Counted from the stretch's first letter, positions 8,260 through 17,337 are shown. The stretch: 64,000 nt of DNA from Pseudomonas sp. MRSN 12121 (GCF_000931465.1 NZ_CP010892.1:6533388-6597387), one strand, 5' to 3'. Notes: generated by a model not told the origin, from the sequence alone. A program made the numbers and translations.

Positions 8260-8697
8260 TTACTTGACGGTGATGGTGATCTTTTCCGAAACGATCGGCG
8301 GGTCGAACGGTACGTGGTTCTTGTCGCCCAGCTCCAGTTGCAGGGTGTGCTTGCCCGGGGCCAGGGTCAGTTCGGTTTCGGTCTGGGCCTTGCCGAAGTG
8401 GATGTGCTGGGCATCGGCCGGGATCGGCATGTTCTCGGCTGGCAGCTTGTCGACGTCGACCAGCAAGTGGTGGTGCCCGGTGTGCGGGGTCTGGTCGCCG
8501 GCGGGGGCCAGGGAAATGTCGCTGACGCCGAACTTGACCTTGAAGGTCTTGGCCACGGTGTCGCCATTGACCGGGGTGACAATGAACACGGACGCCCCTT
8601 CCGGCGCCTTGGTACGAGGAATATCCGCCGCAGAGGCCAGCATCGAAGCCCCCAGCATCAGGCCAGCCAGTGCAGCACGAGACATAAAGGTTTTCAT
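8260..8697 (-). CDS. DUF4399 periplasmic protein
   Basis: 145 residues with a clear signal peptide (MKTFMSRAALAGLMLGASMLASAA). The mature domain resembles DUF4399, with the motif HTGHHHLLVD near residue 75 and AQHIHFGKAQTE near 100, and it ends with an Ig-like strand SEKITITVK. The His-rich motifs hint at metal binding, but the family has no assigned role. The start at 8697 has GGAGAG immediately upstream. The frame remains open to 8769 without a ribosome site. It is convergent with serA and divergent from the amino-acid-binding protein gene. Confidence 0.85.
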   Translation of the reverse strand: MKTFMSRAALAGLMLGASMLASAADIPRTKAPEGASVFIVTPVNGDTVAKTFKVKFGVSDISLAPAGDQTPHTGHHHLLVDVDKLPAENMPIPADAQHIHFGKAQTETELTLAPGKHTLQLELGDKNHVPFDPPIVSEKITITVK

Positions 8698-8830
8698 TCT
8701 ACTCTCCAGTTTTTGCGCAAAATCGGTACGGTTACGACAACTTCGTGGCCTATCGTTGTCGAAGGGCAATCAACACCATAGCAAAGCGAGCCCGAACAGC
8801 GCGCCGCCTATATGAATTCAAGGAGTGACC

Positions 8831-9604
8831 ATGCGTTTCCTGTCTGGCCTGATACTTTTGCTGCCTCTTGTGAGCACTTGCGCCCAAGCCGAACTGATCG
8901 ACGACGTTAACGACCGCGGGGAACTGCGCATCGCCCTGGAGGCCAATACCCCCCCGTTCAATTTCAAGGACGACGGCAAGCTCACCGGCTTCGAGGTCGA
9001 ACTGGGCCAACTGCTCGCCCGCGAGATGGATGTACGGGCCGACTTCGTGGTCACCGACGCCGCCGACCTGCTGCCCGGCGTCGAAAGCGGTCGCTACGAC
9101 ATCGCCCTCAATCACATAGCAATGACCCCGGAACTCAAGGATCGTTTCGACTTCAGCGAGCCTTATAGCTACTCCAGCGCACAGTTGATCGTGCGCAAGG
9201 AAGAACAGCGCACGCCCGGCAGCCTGCAGGCGCTCCAGGGCCAGACGCTGGGCGTGGCCCAGGGCAGCCAGTTCGTCGAACAGGCGCGCACCGTGGAAGG
9301 CATCGACCTGCGCGCCTACCCGAACGCCCAGCAGCCGATCAAGGATGTGGCGGACAAGCAACTCGACGCCGCCATCAGCGACCGCCTGCTGGTGCCCTAC
9401 GCCATCCGCGACAGCCGTTTGCCGGTGAAGGAAGGCGCCAAGGTCGGGCCGACGCTGAGCCTGGCGATTCCGTTCCAGAAAGGTAATCCGGCGTTCCAGG
9501 CGAGCCTGGACGGCGCGCTGCAGCGCATCAAGGCCGATGGCCGGTTGATGGCGTTGTCGGAAAAGTGGTTCGGCATGGATGCGAGCAAACCGCCCAAACC
9601 CTGA
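8831..9604 (+). CDS. Amino-acid ABC transporter periplasmic binding protein (SBP family 3)
   Basis: 257 residues with signal peptide MRFLSGLILLLPLVSTCAQA. The mature part has the family-3 signatures GELRIALEANTPPFNF, GKLTGFEVELGQLLA and DIALNHIAMTPELKDRFDFSEPY. Such proteins capture polar amino acids for an ABC importer. No permease or ATPase gene is adjacent, so it is an orphan binding protein. The ligand cannot be read from sequence. Start: AGGAG at 8821-8825 fits ATG 8831 (5-base spacing). The in-frame GTG at 8825 overlaps that site and is rejected. Confidence 0.88.
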   Translation: MRFLSGLILLLPLVSTCAQAELIDDVNDRGELRIALEANTPPFNFKDDGKLTGFEVELGQLLAREMDVRADFVVTDAADLLPGVESGRYDIALNHIAMTPELKDRFDFSEPYSYSSAQLIVRKEEQRTPGSLQALQGQTLGVAQGSQFVEQARTVEGIDLRAYPNAQQPIKDVADKQLDAAISDRLLVPYAIRDSRLPVKEGAKVGPTLSLAIPFQKGNPAFQASLDGALQRIKADGRLMALSEKWFGMDASKPPKP

Positions 9605-9638
9605 CTCCGGCGCCATCGCACCAGAGGCGGCTATGGCC

Positions 9639-10121
9639 TCAGAGAGCGGCCAGGGCGGCGGCCGCTTCGGCCAGTTCCAGCTCGCTGAACACCTGCACGC
9701 CGGCCCGCTTGAGCAACGCGGCGGTGACGCCCTCGCCGCTGACCTTGGCCCCGCTGAACGTCCCGTCGTAAGTCAGCAGGTTGCCGCAGGACGGGCTGTT
9801 GGCCTTGAGCACGGCGATGCGGATACGGTGTTCACGCACCAGTTCCAGCGCCTGGCGGGCGCCGGCGAGGAACTCGGTGCTGACATCCTCACCGTCGCGA
9901 GTGATGACCCGCGCCAGGCCATCGAGCACTTCAGCGCCCTGCCCGCCCGGGATTTCCGCGGCCGCCCGTGGCGTCGGCAAGCCGCCGGCGACTTCCGGGC
10001 ACAGCGCCACCACCCGCCCCTCGGCCTGCCAGCTCGCCAGCAGGTCGAACGGCCCGCTGGCACCGCCGTCGTAACGCACGCGGTGGCCCAGCAGGCAGCG
10101 ACTGACGAGGATCTTGTGCAT
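9639..10121 (-). CDS. DUF523 family protein (YbbK-like)
   Basis: 160 residues beginning MHKILVSRCLLGHRVRYDG, the standard DUF523 opening, with CPEVAGGLPTPR near residue 40 and ANSPSCGN near 110. The conserved cysteines suggest metal or Fe-S binding, but no activity is established for the family. The ATG at 10121 lies two bases after the stop of the upstream 2OG oxygenase gene, so the two genes are almost certainly translated from one mRNA. An upstream extension of this frame to 10529 only shadows the oxygenase gene and is not used. Confidence 0.85.
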   Translation of the reverse strand: MHKILVSRCLLGHRVRYDGGASGPFDLLASWQAEGRVVALCPEVAGGLPTPRAAAEIPGGQGAEVLDGLARVITRDGEDVSTEFLAGARQALELVREHRIRIAVLKANSPSCGNLLTYDGTFSGAKVSGEGVTAALLKRAGVQVFSELELAEAAAALAAL

Positions 10122-10123
10122 GC

Positions 10124-10756
10124 TCAGAACGGCTCGCTGCCGCGCCGGCGGAACCAGCCGGTCAAGGACAGGCGTTCCCGGGTCGCGGGCAGCACTTCGT
10201 GGGGCACCTCGCCGGAGAGGAACACCACCAGCCGGCCGGCGACAGGATCCACGTCGTATTCGACCGCGTCGTCCAGGTACATGCGCAGCTGGCCGCCCTC
10301 CTCGGGCAGCCAGTCCGGGTTGAGGTAGATCACCGCCGACACCATGCGCCGGTCGTCGTCGCGGAAACGATCGAGGTGCTTGAGGTAGAAAGCCCCGGGC
10401 GGGTAGAGGGCGAAATGGCTTTCGAAATCCTCCAGGCCCAGGAACAGCCCGCGGTTCAATGCCTCGCGCAAGCTGTCCATCAACCCCAGGTAGGTATCGC
10501 AGCAGTCGGCCTGGCCGGGCTCGAGCCATTGGATATGATCGCCGCGGATCCCCTCGCGGATTTCCTGCGCCGGGCCGCGGCCGACCGCCGCCGGCGCCAG
10601 CTCGCCCTCGGCCGCGCGTTTACGGCACTCGGCCGCCAGCTCCAGGGTCAGAGCCTGGGGCAGGAAAATATTCTGTTGCGACCAGCCACGGACGGCCAGG
10701 TCATCGACGATGCGCAACAGCAGGGGGTGATCAGAGGGCATGTGCATGGCGCGCAT
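10124..10756 (-). CDS. 2-oxoglutarate/Fe(II) oxygenase, prolyl-4-hydroxylase type (PPHD-like)
   Basis: About 210 residues. The iron-binding triad is visible as HLD in FYLKHLDRF and the distal His in GEVPHEVLP, followed by an Arg (RERLSLTGWF) for 2-oxoglutarate binding. The fold and the motif spacing match the P4Hc family. The Pseudomonas enzyme PPHD of this family hydroxylates a proline of elongation factor Tu, and its PAO1 counterpart PA0310 lies in the same neighbourhood (from memory). The start is uncertain: ATGs at 10756, 10747 and 10741 all fit. I chose 10756 because GGA precedes it closely. It is co-transcribed with the DUF523 gene. Confidence 0.85.
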   Translation of the reverse strand: MRAMHMPSDHPLLLRIVDDLAVRGWSQQNIFLPQALTLELAAECRKRAAEGELAPAAVGRGPAQEIREGIRGDHIQWLEPGQADCCDTYLGLMDSLREALNRGLFLGLEDFESHFALYPPGAFYLKHLDRFRDDDRRMVSAVIYLNPDWLPEEGGQLRMYLDDAVEYDVDPVAGRLVVFLSGEVPHEVLPATRERLSLTGWFRRRGSEPF

Positions 10757-10926
10757 AGTATCCACACCCAAATGAATCCGACAGATCCCGTAGATAATTC
10801 TGACCAAGCAGCCTGACGGCCTTGGTATTCGTCCTGCGATCGGACAGTTTGCGTACTGAACTGATACGAATTCTCGACAACCATCGCCTTGCCCCGGAGA
10901 ATAGTGGGCTGCCGACAGGAGTCCTT

Positions 10927-11679
10927 ATGCGCCGTTTGCTTTTTTCACTGTTGATGTTCTGTGTGTTGCCCGCCTGGGCAGACGGCCACGACCAGTTGTA
11001 CAAGGTCGCCGGCTGGCCGGAACAACGCGCGCATTTCAACGATGCCCTCACCGCCGCCCAGCAGCGTTACCAGAACAGCCTGCCGCCAGCGGTGTATCAG
11101 GCGCTGGTCAACAACAGCAACCAGCGCTTCGCCCCGCAGGCCATGGACCGCCGCGCCCAGGCCCAGCTGCGGCAGAACCTCGCCGACCCGCAGCCGGCGC
11201 TGAAGTTTTTCCAGTCGCCGCTGGGGCGCAAGATCATCGCCGCCGAACTGCTGGCGACCCGTCGCGACCAATTGGCGAAAAACGCCCAGGGCCTGCCGAA
11301 GATGCAGGCCAGCGATACCCGTCAACTGATCATCGGCCACCTGGCCCAGGCGCTGCCGGCCCGCGAGGCCGGTGCGGAAGTCAGCCTGGCCATCGCCGGC
11401 GTGGCGGCCGACAGCCTGAGCCAGATGATCCCCGGCCTGCTCGGCGCCGGCCAGGCGCAGAACATGCTCAACGGCCAGCGCCAGCGGCTGATGGCGCAGA
11501 TCGGCAACGACTTGAACAACACCTTGCTGTACGTCTATCGCGACTTGTCCGACCCCGAGCTGGAAGAATTCGCCAATTTCGCCGAGTCCGCCGACGGCAA
11601 GGCCTACTATCAGGCCGCCCTGGCCGCGATCCGTGCCGGGCTGGCCGTCGGCCAGAGCACATCGAGCCTCGCTCCCTGA
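10927..11679 (+). CDS. DUF2059 exported protein
   Basis: 250 residues with signal peptide MRRLLFSLLMFCVLPAWA. The C-terminal part (DLSDPELEEFANFAESADGKAYYQA) is the DUF2059 motif, and an earlier similar stretch (DPQPALKFFQSPLGRKI) suggests an internally repeated helical unit. The role is unknown and the location is probably periplasmic. CAGGAGTCCTT precedes the ATG at 10927. The frame is open further upstream, but that region is the promoter space between this gene and the divergent oxygenase. Confidence 0.82.
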   Translation: MRRLLFSLLMFCVLPAWADGHDQLYKVAGWPEQRAHFNDALTAAQQRYQNSLPPAVYQALVNNSNQRFAPQAMDRRAQAQLRQNLADPQPALKFFQSPLGRKIIAAELLATRRDQLAKNAQGLPKMQASDTRQLIIGHLAQALPAREAGAEVSLAIAGVAADSLSQMIPGLLGAGQAQNMLNGQRQRLMAQIGNDLNNTLLYVYRDLSDPELEEFANFAESADGKAYYQAALAAIRAGLAVGQSTSSLAP

Positions 11680-11709
11680 ACACCCCCGCCCCCTATAGCG
11701 GGAATAGGT

Positions 11710-12633
11710 TCAAAGATGCTGGTTCAGGAAGGCGAAGTATTGCTGGCGGATGCGCTCCGCCTCGTTCGCCAGGTGATGCCGCGCCTCGGGCAGCATCAGC
11801 ACCTGGGGATGCTGGAATTTCTCCCCGAGCACTTGCAGGTTGTGCTGCCAATCCACTGTCATGTCCGCCTGCCCCTGGACGATCAGCGGCTGCCGGCTGC
11901 TGCGCGGGGCCCGTTCGATGCGCTTGATCCAGCGCGCCAGCGCCCCGACCCAGGCGGTCGGCAGGCGCCGGGGTTGCAAGGGGTCGCGCTGCAGGAACGG
12001 CAGGAAGCCGGGATCGGTGGAGTTCTCGCTGAAACGCCGGGCAATGCCTTTGACGAAAGGCCTGAGCAGGTAATAGCTGAGCCTGGACCAGCCCCAGGCC
12101 CGTGGACGCACCAGTGGCGACAGCAGGATCACCTGCCCCTGCGCCGGGCTTTGCGCCCCCTGGTTGAGCAGATGATCGACCACGATCGCGCCCCCTGTGC
12201 TTTGCCCGCACAGGTGCCAGGGCTGCGGCAGGTCGAGGGACCGGGCCTCATCGAACAAGCCTTGCAGCACCGCCTGGTACACCGCGAAATCGTCGATGCT
12301 GGCGCGCTCGCCGCTGGACAGCCCGTGGCCCGGCAAGTCGCAGGCAATCACCGCCCACTGCCGCTGCAGCGCCCACTCGATTACATGTCGGTACAAGCCC
12401 ATGTGGTCGTAGAAGCCGTGCAGCAGAAACACCGTGGCCACCGGCCGTTCGGGCCACCAGACCTGGCCGACCACCTCGAAGCCGCCAACCGCGAAACGCC
12501 CCAGCCCGCGCCTGACCGGCAGGTCCAGCCCATAGAAGCGCTGATAGGCCTGCGCCTGCTCCGAGAGCGGCCGGGCCTCGGCCAGGGGCCGCAGGCTGGC
12601 GCGCAGAAGGTCGGGGTCGAAGGTCACAGGCAT
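11710..12633 (-). CDS. Alpha/beta hydrolase (serine aminopeptidase S33 / monoacylglycerol-lipase type)
   Basis: 307 residues. The oxyanion segment FLLHGFYDHMG is near residue 72, the nucleophile elbow GQSTGG places Ser at about 145, an acid residue follows QGQADMTVDW, and the catalytic His is in ARHHLANE near 286. The long cap region between about 170 and 240 is typical of the Hydrolase_4 group. The substrate is unknown, most likely an ester or lysophospholipid. A GGA ribosome site precedes the ATG at 12633. Confidence 0.83.
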   Translation of the reverse strand: MPVTFDPDLLRASLRPLAEARPLSEQAQAYQRFYGLDLPVRRGLGRFAVGGFEVVGQVWWPERPVATVFLLHGFYDHMGLYRHVIEWALQRQWAVIACDLPGHGLSSGERASIDDFAVYQAVLQGLFDEARSLDLPQPWHLCGQSTGGAIVVDHLLNQGAQSPAQGQVILLSPLVRPRAWGWSRLSYYLLRPFVKGIARRFSENSTDPGFLPFLQRDPLQPRRLPTAWVGALARWIKRIERAPRSSRQPLIVQGQADMTVDWQHNLQVLGEKFQHPQVLMLPEARHHLANEAERIRQQYFAFLNQHL

Positions 12634-12743
12634 AAGGTTTTTCCAGGGAGGGGCGCGAAACGCAAAACGGGCTTTATCGGTCTGCGATATTCATCTGTCG
12701 CGGCAAGCATGGCAAGCTACGCGACCTCCAAGGAATGATCCGT

Positions 12744-13322
12744 ATGCGCCTGCCCTACCGCACGACCCTGCTTGCCAGCCTGCTCGCGCTCCTGTGCGCC
12801 GGGGTGCTGTGGGGCGCCTACGACTGGTTCCAGGGACGTTTCCTGCGCGCCTTCAGCGAGCACACCGCGGTGTTTTCCGGCGACCCGCTGCAATTGCCGT
12901 CCGGCCTGGCCGGCGAAGGCGCCATCCGCCTGGTGCACTTCTGGGACCCGGCCTGCCCCTGCAATGTCGGCAACCAGCAACACCTGGCCGAACTGATCGA
13001 ACACTACGGCCCGCAGGGCGTGGAATTCTACTCCGTGCAGAAAAGCGGCAGCCACGGCCAGTTGCCCGCCACCCTGAGCCGCCTGAAAATCCTCGACGAC
13101 CTGCCCGGCTCGGAGCAGGTCCCCGCCAGCCCGGCCGTGGCGATCTGGGACCGCAGCGGCAAGCTGGCCTACTTCGGCCCCTACAGCGAAGGGCTGACCT
13201 GCAATTCCAGCAACAGCTTCATCGAGCCGATCCTCCAGGCCCTGCACGAAGGCCGCACGGTCAACGCCACCCACACCCTGGCGGTGGGCTGTTATTGTCC
13301 ATGGCCGAACCCGACGGATTAA
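12744..13322 (+). CDS. Membrane-anchored thioredoxin-fold protein (DUF6436-like)
   Basis: 192 residues with an N-terminal membrane anchor (LLASLLALLCAGVLWGAY) and a periplasmic thioredoxin-like domain. LVHFWDPACPCNVGNQQHL carries a CxC pair (Cys71, Cys73) where thioredoxins have CxxC. The later SNSFIEPIL and VGCYCPWPN give another Cys pair at the C-terminus. It may be a periplasmic redox protein, but the activity is untested. The ATG at 12744 has AAGGA nine bases upstream. The in-frame ATG at 12735 overlaps that site. Confidence 0.78.
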   Translation: MRLPYRTTLLASLLALLCAGVLWGAYDWFQGRFLRAFSEHTAVFSGDPLQLPSGLAGEGAIRLVHFWDPACPCNVGNQQHLAELIEHYGPQGVEFYSVQKSGSHGQLPATLSRLKILDDLPGSEQVPASPAVAIWDRSGKLAYFGPYSEGLTCNSSNSFIEPILQALHEGRTVNATHTLAVGCYCPWPNPTD

Positions 13323-13425
13323 GGCATTCGCGACTTTTCGCGGACAGTGGATGCCCGGCGCAGAAGGCCTGTGCTAAATGTTTGCCTTCACCCGGCAGGC
13401 CATCGCCGAAGAACAAGGAGTCACC

Positions 13426-15837
13426 ATGAAACGCAGCCTGACCGTAGTCGCCGTCCTGATCCTCGCCCTTGTCGCCGGCGGGGGCTGGTACCTGTACAGC
13501 AAGCAGCCGTCGCGCCAGGGCCAGGTCGAGCTTGCGCGCCTGCAGGGCTCGGTCACCGTGCGTTACGACGAACGCGGCGTGCCGCATATCCGCGCCGAAA
13601 ACGAAACCGACCTGTACCGTGCGCTGGGCTATGTGCATGCCCAGGACCGGCTGTTCCAGATGGAGATCATGCGGCGCCTGGCCCGGGGCGAGCTGGCCGA
13701 GATCCTCGGGCCCAAGCTGCTGGACACCGACAAGCTGTTCCGCAGCCTGCGTATCCGCGAGCGCGCCGACAGCTATGTGGCCGCGCTGGACCGCCAGTCC
13801 CCGGCCTGGAAAGGCCTGCAAGCCTACCTGGACGGGATCAACCAGTATCAGGATACGCACCCGCAACCCGTCGAATTCGACGTGCTGGGCATCCCCAAGC
13901 GCTCCTTCACCGCCGAAGACAGCATCAGCGTCGCCGGCTACATGGCCTACAGCTTCGCCGCGGCCTTTCGTACCGAGCCGCTGCTGACCTACGTGCGCGA
14001 CCAGCTCGGCAGCGATTACCTGAAAGTCTTCGACCTCGACTGGCAAGCCAAGGGCGTGCTGGCCAAGGGACGCGCCCCGCTGTCCCTCGGCCTGGCCGCC
14101 AGCGACTGGCAAGACCTCGGCGCCATCGCCCAGTTGAGCGAGCAAGCCCTGGCCGACGCCGGCCTGCCGCAGTTCGAAGGCAGCAACGCCTGGGCGATCT
14201 CCGGCACCCGGACCAAGAACGGCAAGCCGTTGCTGGCCGGCGATCCGCACATCCGCTTCGCCGTCCCCTCGGTGTGGTACGAGGCCCAGCTGTCGGCGCC
14301 GGGCTTCGAGCTCTACGGCCATCATCAAGCGCTGGTGCCCTATGCCTTCCTGGGCCACAACCTGGACTTCGGCTGGAGCCTGACCATGTTCCAGAACGAC
14401 GATCTGGACCTGATCGCCGAGAAGATCAACCCGGACAACGCCAACCAGGTCTGGTACCGCGGCAAGTGGGTCGACCTGGTCACCAGCCAACAGCAGATCG
14501 CGGTGAAGGGCCAACCGCCGGTCACCCAGATCCTGCGCCAGTCGCCCCACGGGCCGATCGTCAACGATGCGCTCGGGGCCAACGCCGGCAAGACGCCGAT
14601 TGCCATGTGGTGGGCCTTCCTGGAAGCGCCCAACCCGATCCTCGACGGCTTCTACCAGCTCAACCGCGCCGACACCCTGGCCAAGGCCCGCAGCGCGGCG
14701 GCCAAGGTCCAGGCGCCGGGGCTGAATATCGTCTGGGCCAACGCCAAGGGCGATATCGGCTGGTGGGCCGCGGCGCTGCTGCCGAAACGGCCGATCGGCG
14801 CCAAGGGCTCCTTTATCCTCGACGGCAGCACGTCGCTGGCGGACAAGGACGGTTTCTACCCGTTCAGCGCCAACCCGCAGGAAGAAAACCCGGCGCGCGG
14901 CTACATCCTCTCGGCCAACTTCCAGCCGGTCTCGCCCACCGGCATGGAGATTCCCGGCTACTACAACCTCGCCGACCGCGGCCAGCAACTGGATCGCCAG
15001 CTCAGCGACAAAAGCGTGAAGTGGGACCTCGAAGCCAGCCAGAAACTCCAGCTCGGCACCACTACCGCCTACGGCCCGCGCCTGCTGGCGCCGCTGCTAC
15101 CGGTGCTGCGCGAGGTGGTGAGCGACCCGCAAGAGCTCAAGCTGGTGGAGCAACTGGCGCAGTGGCAAGGCGACTATCCGCTGGACTCGACCAGCGCCAC
15201 CCTGTTCAACCAGTTCCTGTTCGACCTCACCGATGCCGCCTTCCACGACGAGCTGGGCGACGCCTTCTTCGACACCCTGCTGACCACCCGGGTGATCGAC
15301 GCCGCGCTGCCGCGCCTGGCCGCCTCCGCCGATTCGCCGTGGTGGGACAACCGCAACACCCTGGGCCAGGAAAACCGCGCCGATACCGTGAGGAGCGCCT
15401 GGCGCGCCAGCATCGCCCATCTCAAGGCCACCTACGGCGATGACCCCGCGCAATGGCGCTGGGGCCAGGCGCACACCCTGACCCATGGCCACCCGCTGGG
15501 CCTGCAGAAACCCCTGGACCGGTTCTTCAACGTCGGCCCGTTCGCCGCCCCGGGCACCCACGAGGTGCCGAACAACCAGTCGGCGAAGATCGGGCCCGCG
15601 CCCTGGCCGGTGACCTACGGCCCTTCGACCCGGCGCCTGATCGACTTCGCCGACCCGGCCCACAGCCTGACCATCAACCCGGTCGGGCAAAGCGGCGTGC
15701 TGTTCGACAGGCATTACCAGGACCAGGCCGAGGCCTATATCGAGGGCGTGTACCAACAGGCGCACTTCAACGAAGAAGAAGTCACGGCCAATACCCACAG
15801 CACCCTGAAGCTGTTGCCGGCGCGGGCGGCGCAATAA
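13426..15837 (+). CDS. hacB: Penicillin acylase family protein, N-acylhomoserine lactone acylase HacB homologue
   Basis: 803 residues with an N-terminal signal-anchor (residues 5-24) and the Ntn-hydrolase precursor layout of a small alpha chain, a spacer and a large beta chain. The self-cleavage site is visible as EGSNAWAISG, so Ser253 would be the new N-terminal nucleophile of the beta subunit. The family includes PvdQ, QuiP and HacB, which hydrolyse the amide bond of acyl-homoserine lactones. PAO1 hacB (PA0305) lies in the same position relative to spuH (from memory), supporting the symbol. AAGGAG precedes the ATG at 13426. The frame is open to 13378 without support. Signal-molecule specificity cannot be inferred from sequence. 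Confidence 0.85.
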   Translation: MKRSLTVVAVLILALVAGGGWYLYSKQPSRQGQVELARLQGSVTVRYDERGVPHIRAENETDLYRALGYVHAQDRLFQMEIMRRLARGELAEILGPKLLDTDKLFRSLRIRERADSYVAALDRQSPAWKGLQAYLDGINQYQDTHPQPVEFDVLGIPKRSFTAEDSISVAGYMAYSFAAAFRTEPLLTYVRDQLGSDYLKVFDLDWQAKGVLAKGRAPLSLGLAASDWQDLGAIAQLSEQALADAGLPQFEGSNAWAISGTRTKNGKPLLAGDPHIRFAVPSVWYEAQLSAPGFELYGHHQALVPYAFLGHNLDFGWSLTMFQNDDLDLIAEKINPDNANQVWYRGKWVDLVTSQQQIAVKGQPPVTQILRQSPHGPIVNDALGANAGKTPIAMWWAFLEAPNPILDGFYQLNRADTLAKARSAAAKVQAPGLNIVWANAKGDIGWWAAALLPKRPIGAKGSFILDGSTSLADKDGFYPFSANPQEENPARGYILSANFQPVSPTGMEIPGYYNLADRGQQLDRQLSDKSVKWDLEASQKLQLGTTTAYGPRLLAPLLPVLREVVSDPQELKLVEQLAQWQGDYPLDSTSATLFNQFLFDLTDAAFHDELGDAFFDTLLTTRVIDAALPRLAASADSPWWDNRNTLGQENRADTVRSAWRASIAHLKATYGDDPAQWRWGQAHTLTHGHPLGLQKPLDRFFNVGPFAAPGTHEVPNNQSAKIGPAPWPVTYGPSTRRLIDFADPAHSLTINPVGQSGVLFDRHYQDQAEAYIEGVYQQAHFNEEEVTANTHSTLKLLPARAAQ

Positions 15838-15846
15838 CCCCTTGCT

Positions 15847-15928
15847 CCCGTAGAAGCCAGCCTGCTGGCGATACGGGCGCCGCGGTATGTCAGGTACGGC
15901 GCTATCGCGAGCAGGCTCCGCTCCGACA
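15847..15928. repeat. REP pair between hacB and the AraC gene
   Basis: Two inverted REP-like units, 15847-15873 (CCCGTAGAAGCCAGCCTGCT...) and 15903-15928 (TATCGCGAGCAGGCTCCGCT...), face each other across about 30 bases. The arms share the GCGA-AGCAGGCT core. They lie between convergent genes, the typical site. Confidence 0.65.
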
Positions 15929-15945
15929 AAAATTGGCGCAGGCCG

Positions 15946-16851
15946 TCAGATCTGCCGCCTGAGCTTGCCTGGGGCCTCGCCATAGGCCTCCTTGAACTTC
16001 TTGCTGAACGCCGCCTGTGACTGATAGCCGACCTCGGCGGCGATATCGCTCAAGCTCAAATGCGAATGCCTGAGCAGCCCGAATGCCCGCTCCATGCGGA
16101 CCCGGGTCAACAGCGCCCAGGGCGAGACCCCGGCCACCCGCACGAATGCCCGCATGAAGGTGGCCCGCGACATCGCCGCGGCCTGCGCCAGGCCATCGAT
16201 GTTCCATTGATGGGCCGGATCGGTGAGCATCGCCTGCCAGGCGCGCCCCAGGCGCTTGTCGCCGAGCAACGCCAGGGTGCCGCTCTGCGGCAGCGCACTG
16301 TCCAGATAGGCCCGCAACATCAGGGTGAACAGGGCCGACGACAACGCGTCGAGCAAAGACCGGGCGCCAGCCTGGGCGCCGTCGGCCTCGCCGCGTAACA
16401 GGGCCACCAACGCCGCCAGCGGGCCCTCGCCAGGTGCCGCGACGCCGGGAATCAGCAAATACTGCGGCAAGGCGGCGAACAGCATGGAGGCCCGGTTGTA
16501 GAAAAACCGCCCGCAGAGCATGTCCAGCTCGACCTCCCGGTCGCCCAGCCGGTGCACCGGCACCGCCCCCGACGCCTCCACCACCGGCGCGATCGCGGGC
16601 ACTCGCCGATCGGGGCTGCGCATGACATGGGGTGAGCCCTCCGGCAACAGCAGGACATCCCCGGCCCGCAGATGCAGGCGCTGCCCGTCGGGCAGCTCAA
16701 CCCGGCACTGCCCCGCCAGGACGATGTGATAAGGCGCCATGCCCAGCGCTTCCTGGGGATGCTCCAGGGTCCAGCCGCCCTGGAACTGACAACGCAGATC
16801 CAGGCTACCGCGCACATTGGCCAGGGCAATGAGGGTATCGATCGAATTCAT
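15946..16851 (-). CDS. AraC-family transcriptional regulator with cupin sensor domain
   Basis: 301 residues. The N-terminal cupin (AraC_binding type) has LRAGDVLLLPEGSPHVM near residue 62. Two C-terminal helix-turn-helix motifs occupy about 215-298, ending with LSDIAAEVGYQSQAAFSKKFKEAYG, the classical second AraC HTH. It is divergent from the carboxymuconolactone decarboxylase gene 111 bases away, so that gene is the obvious candidate target. The ligand is unknown. Confidence 0.9.
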   Translation of the reverse strand: MNSIDTLIALANVRGSLDLRCQFQGGWTLEHPQEALGMAPYHIVLAGQCRVELPDGQRLHLRAGDVLLLPEGSPHVMRSPDRRVPAIAPVVEASGAVPVHRLGDREVELDMLCGRFFYNRASMLFAALPQYLLIPGVAAPGEGPLAALVALLRGEADGAQAGARSLLDALSSALFTLMLRAYLDSALPQSGTLALLGDKRLGRAWQAMLTDPAHQWNIDGLAQAAAMSRATFMRAFVRVAGVSPWALLTRVRMERAFGLLRHSHLSLSDIAAEVGYQSQAAFSKKFKEAYGEAPGKLRRQI

Positions 16852-16962
16852 TTGAGCGCATCGCGTCGGTAAGTGAGCGGATCGGACAAACCCGGAACGC
16901 CAGGAGGGTCGAGACTACAGGTGTCGCGACAGTACACCCCATCCCCTTCTGGAGTTAATGCC

Positions 16963-17304
16963 ATGTTCAACAATTGGTCAGAACTGCTGCCCACCGTCAA
17001 GAAAGCCTTCGGCTCCCTGGGCAAGAGCAACCCGAAAATGGTCCAGGCCTACATGGCCCTGGGCGAAGCGGCGGCAGAAAACGACGTACTCGACGCCAAG
17101 ACCCGCGAACTGATTTCCATCGCCGTAGCCATCACCACCCGCTGCGACGGTTGCATCGGCGTGCATACCGACGCCGCGATCAAGGCCGGGGCGTCCCGCG
17201 AAGAAGTGGCAGCGACCCTGGCCACCGCCATTTCGCTGAATGCCGGCGCAGCCTATATCTATTCGCTGCGCACGCTGGAAGCCTACGACACGCTGAAAAG
17301 CTGA
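16963..17304 (+). CDS. Carboxymuconolactone decarboxylase / AhpD-like protein
   Basis: 113 residues of the CMD family. The CxxC and His signature is in RCDGCIGVHTDAAIKAG (Cys61, Cys64, His68), as in AhpD-type peroxidase/disulfide reductases. The ribosome site GGAG precedes the ATG at 16963. The divergent AraC regulator probably controls it. Likely a small peroxidase-like or redox protein; true decarboxylase activity is doubtful because the CxxC is retained. Confidence 0.85.
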   Translation: MFNNWSELLPTVKKAFGSLGKSNPKMVQAYMALGEAAAENDVLDAKTRELISIAVAITTRCDGCIGVHTDAAIKAGASREEVAATLATAISLNAGAAYIYSLRTLEAYDTLKS

Positions 17305-17337
17305 GGCGACGGCACTGCGGTGACTGCCGCCAGAAAC

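Noticed and set aside
13261..14988. Long minus-strand frame opposite hacB (575 codons)
   Set aside because: Low-complexity Ala/Val/Gly/Gln composition and complete overlap with a well-supported gene.
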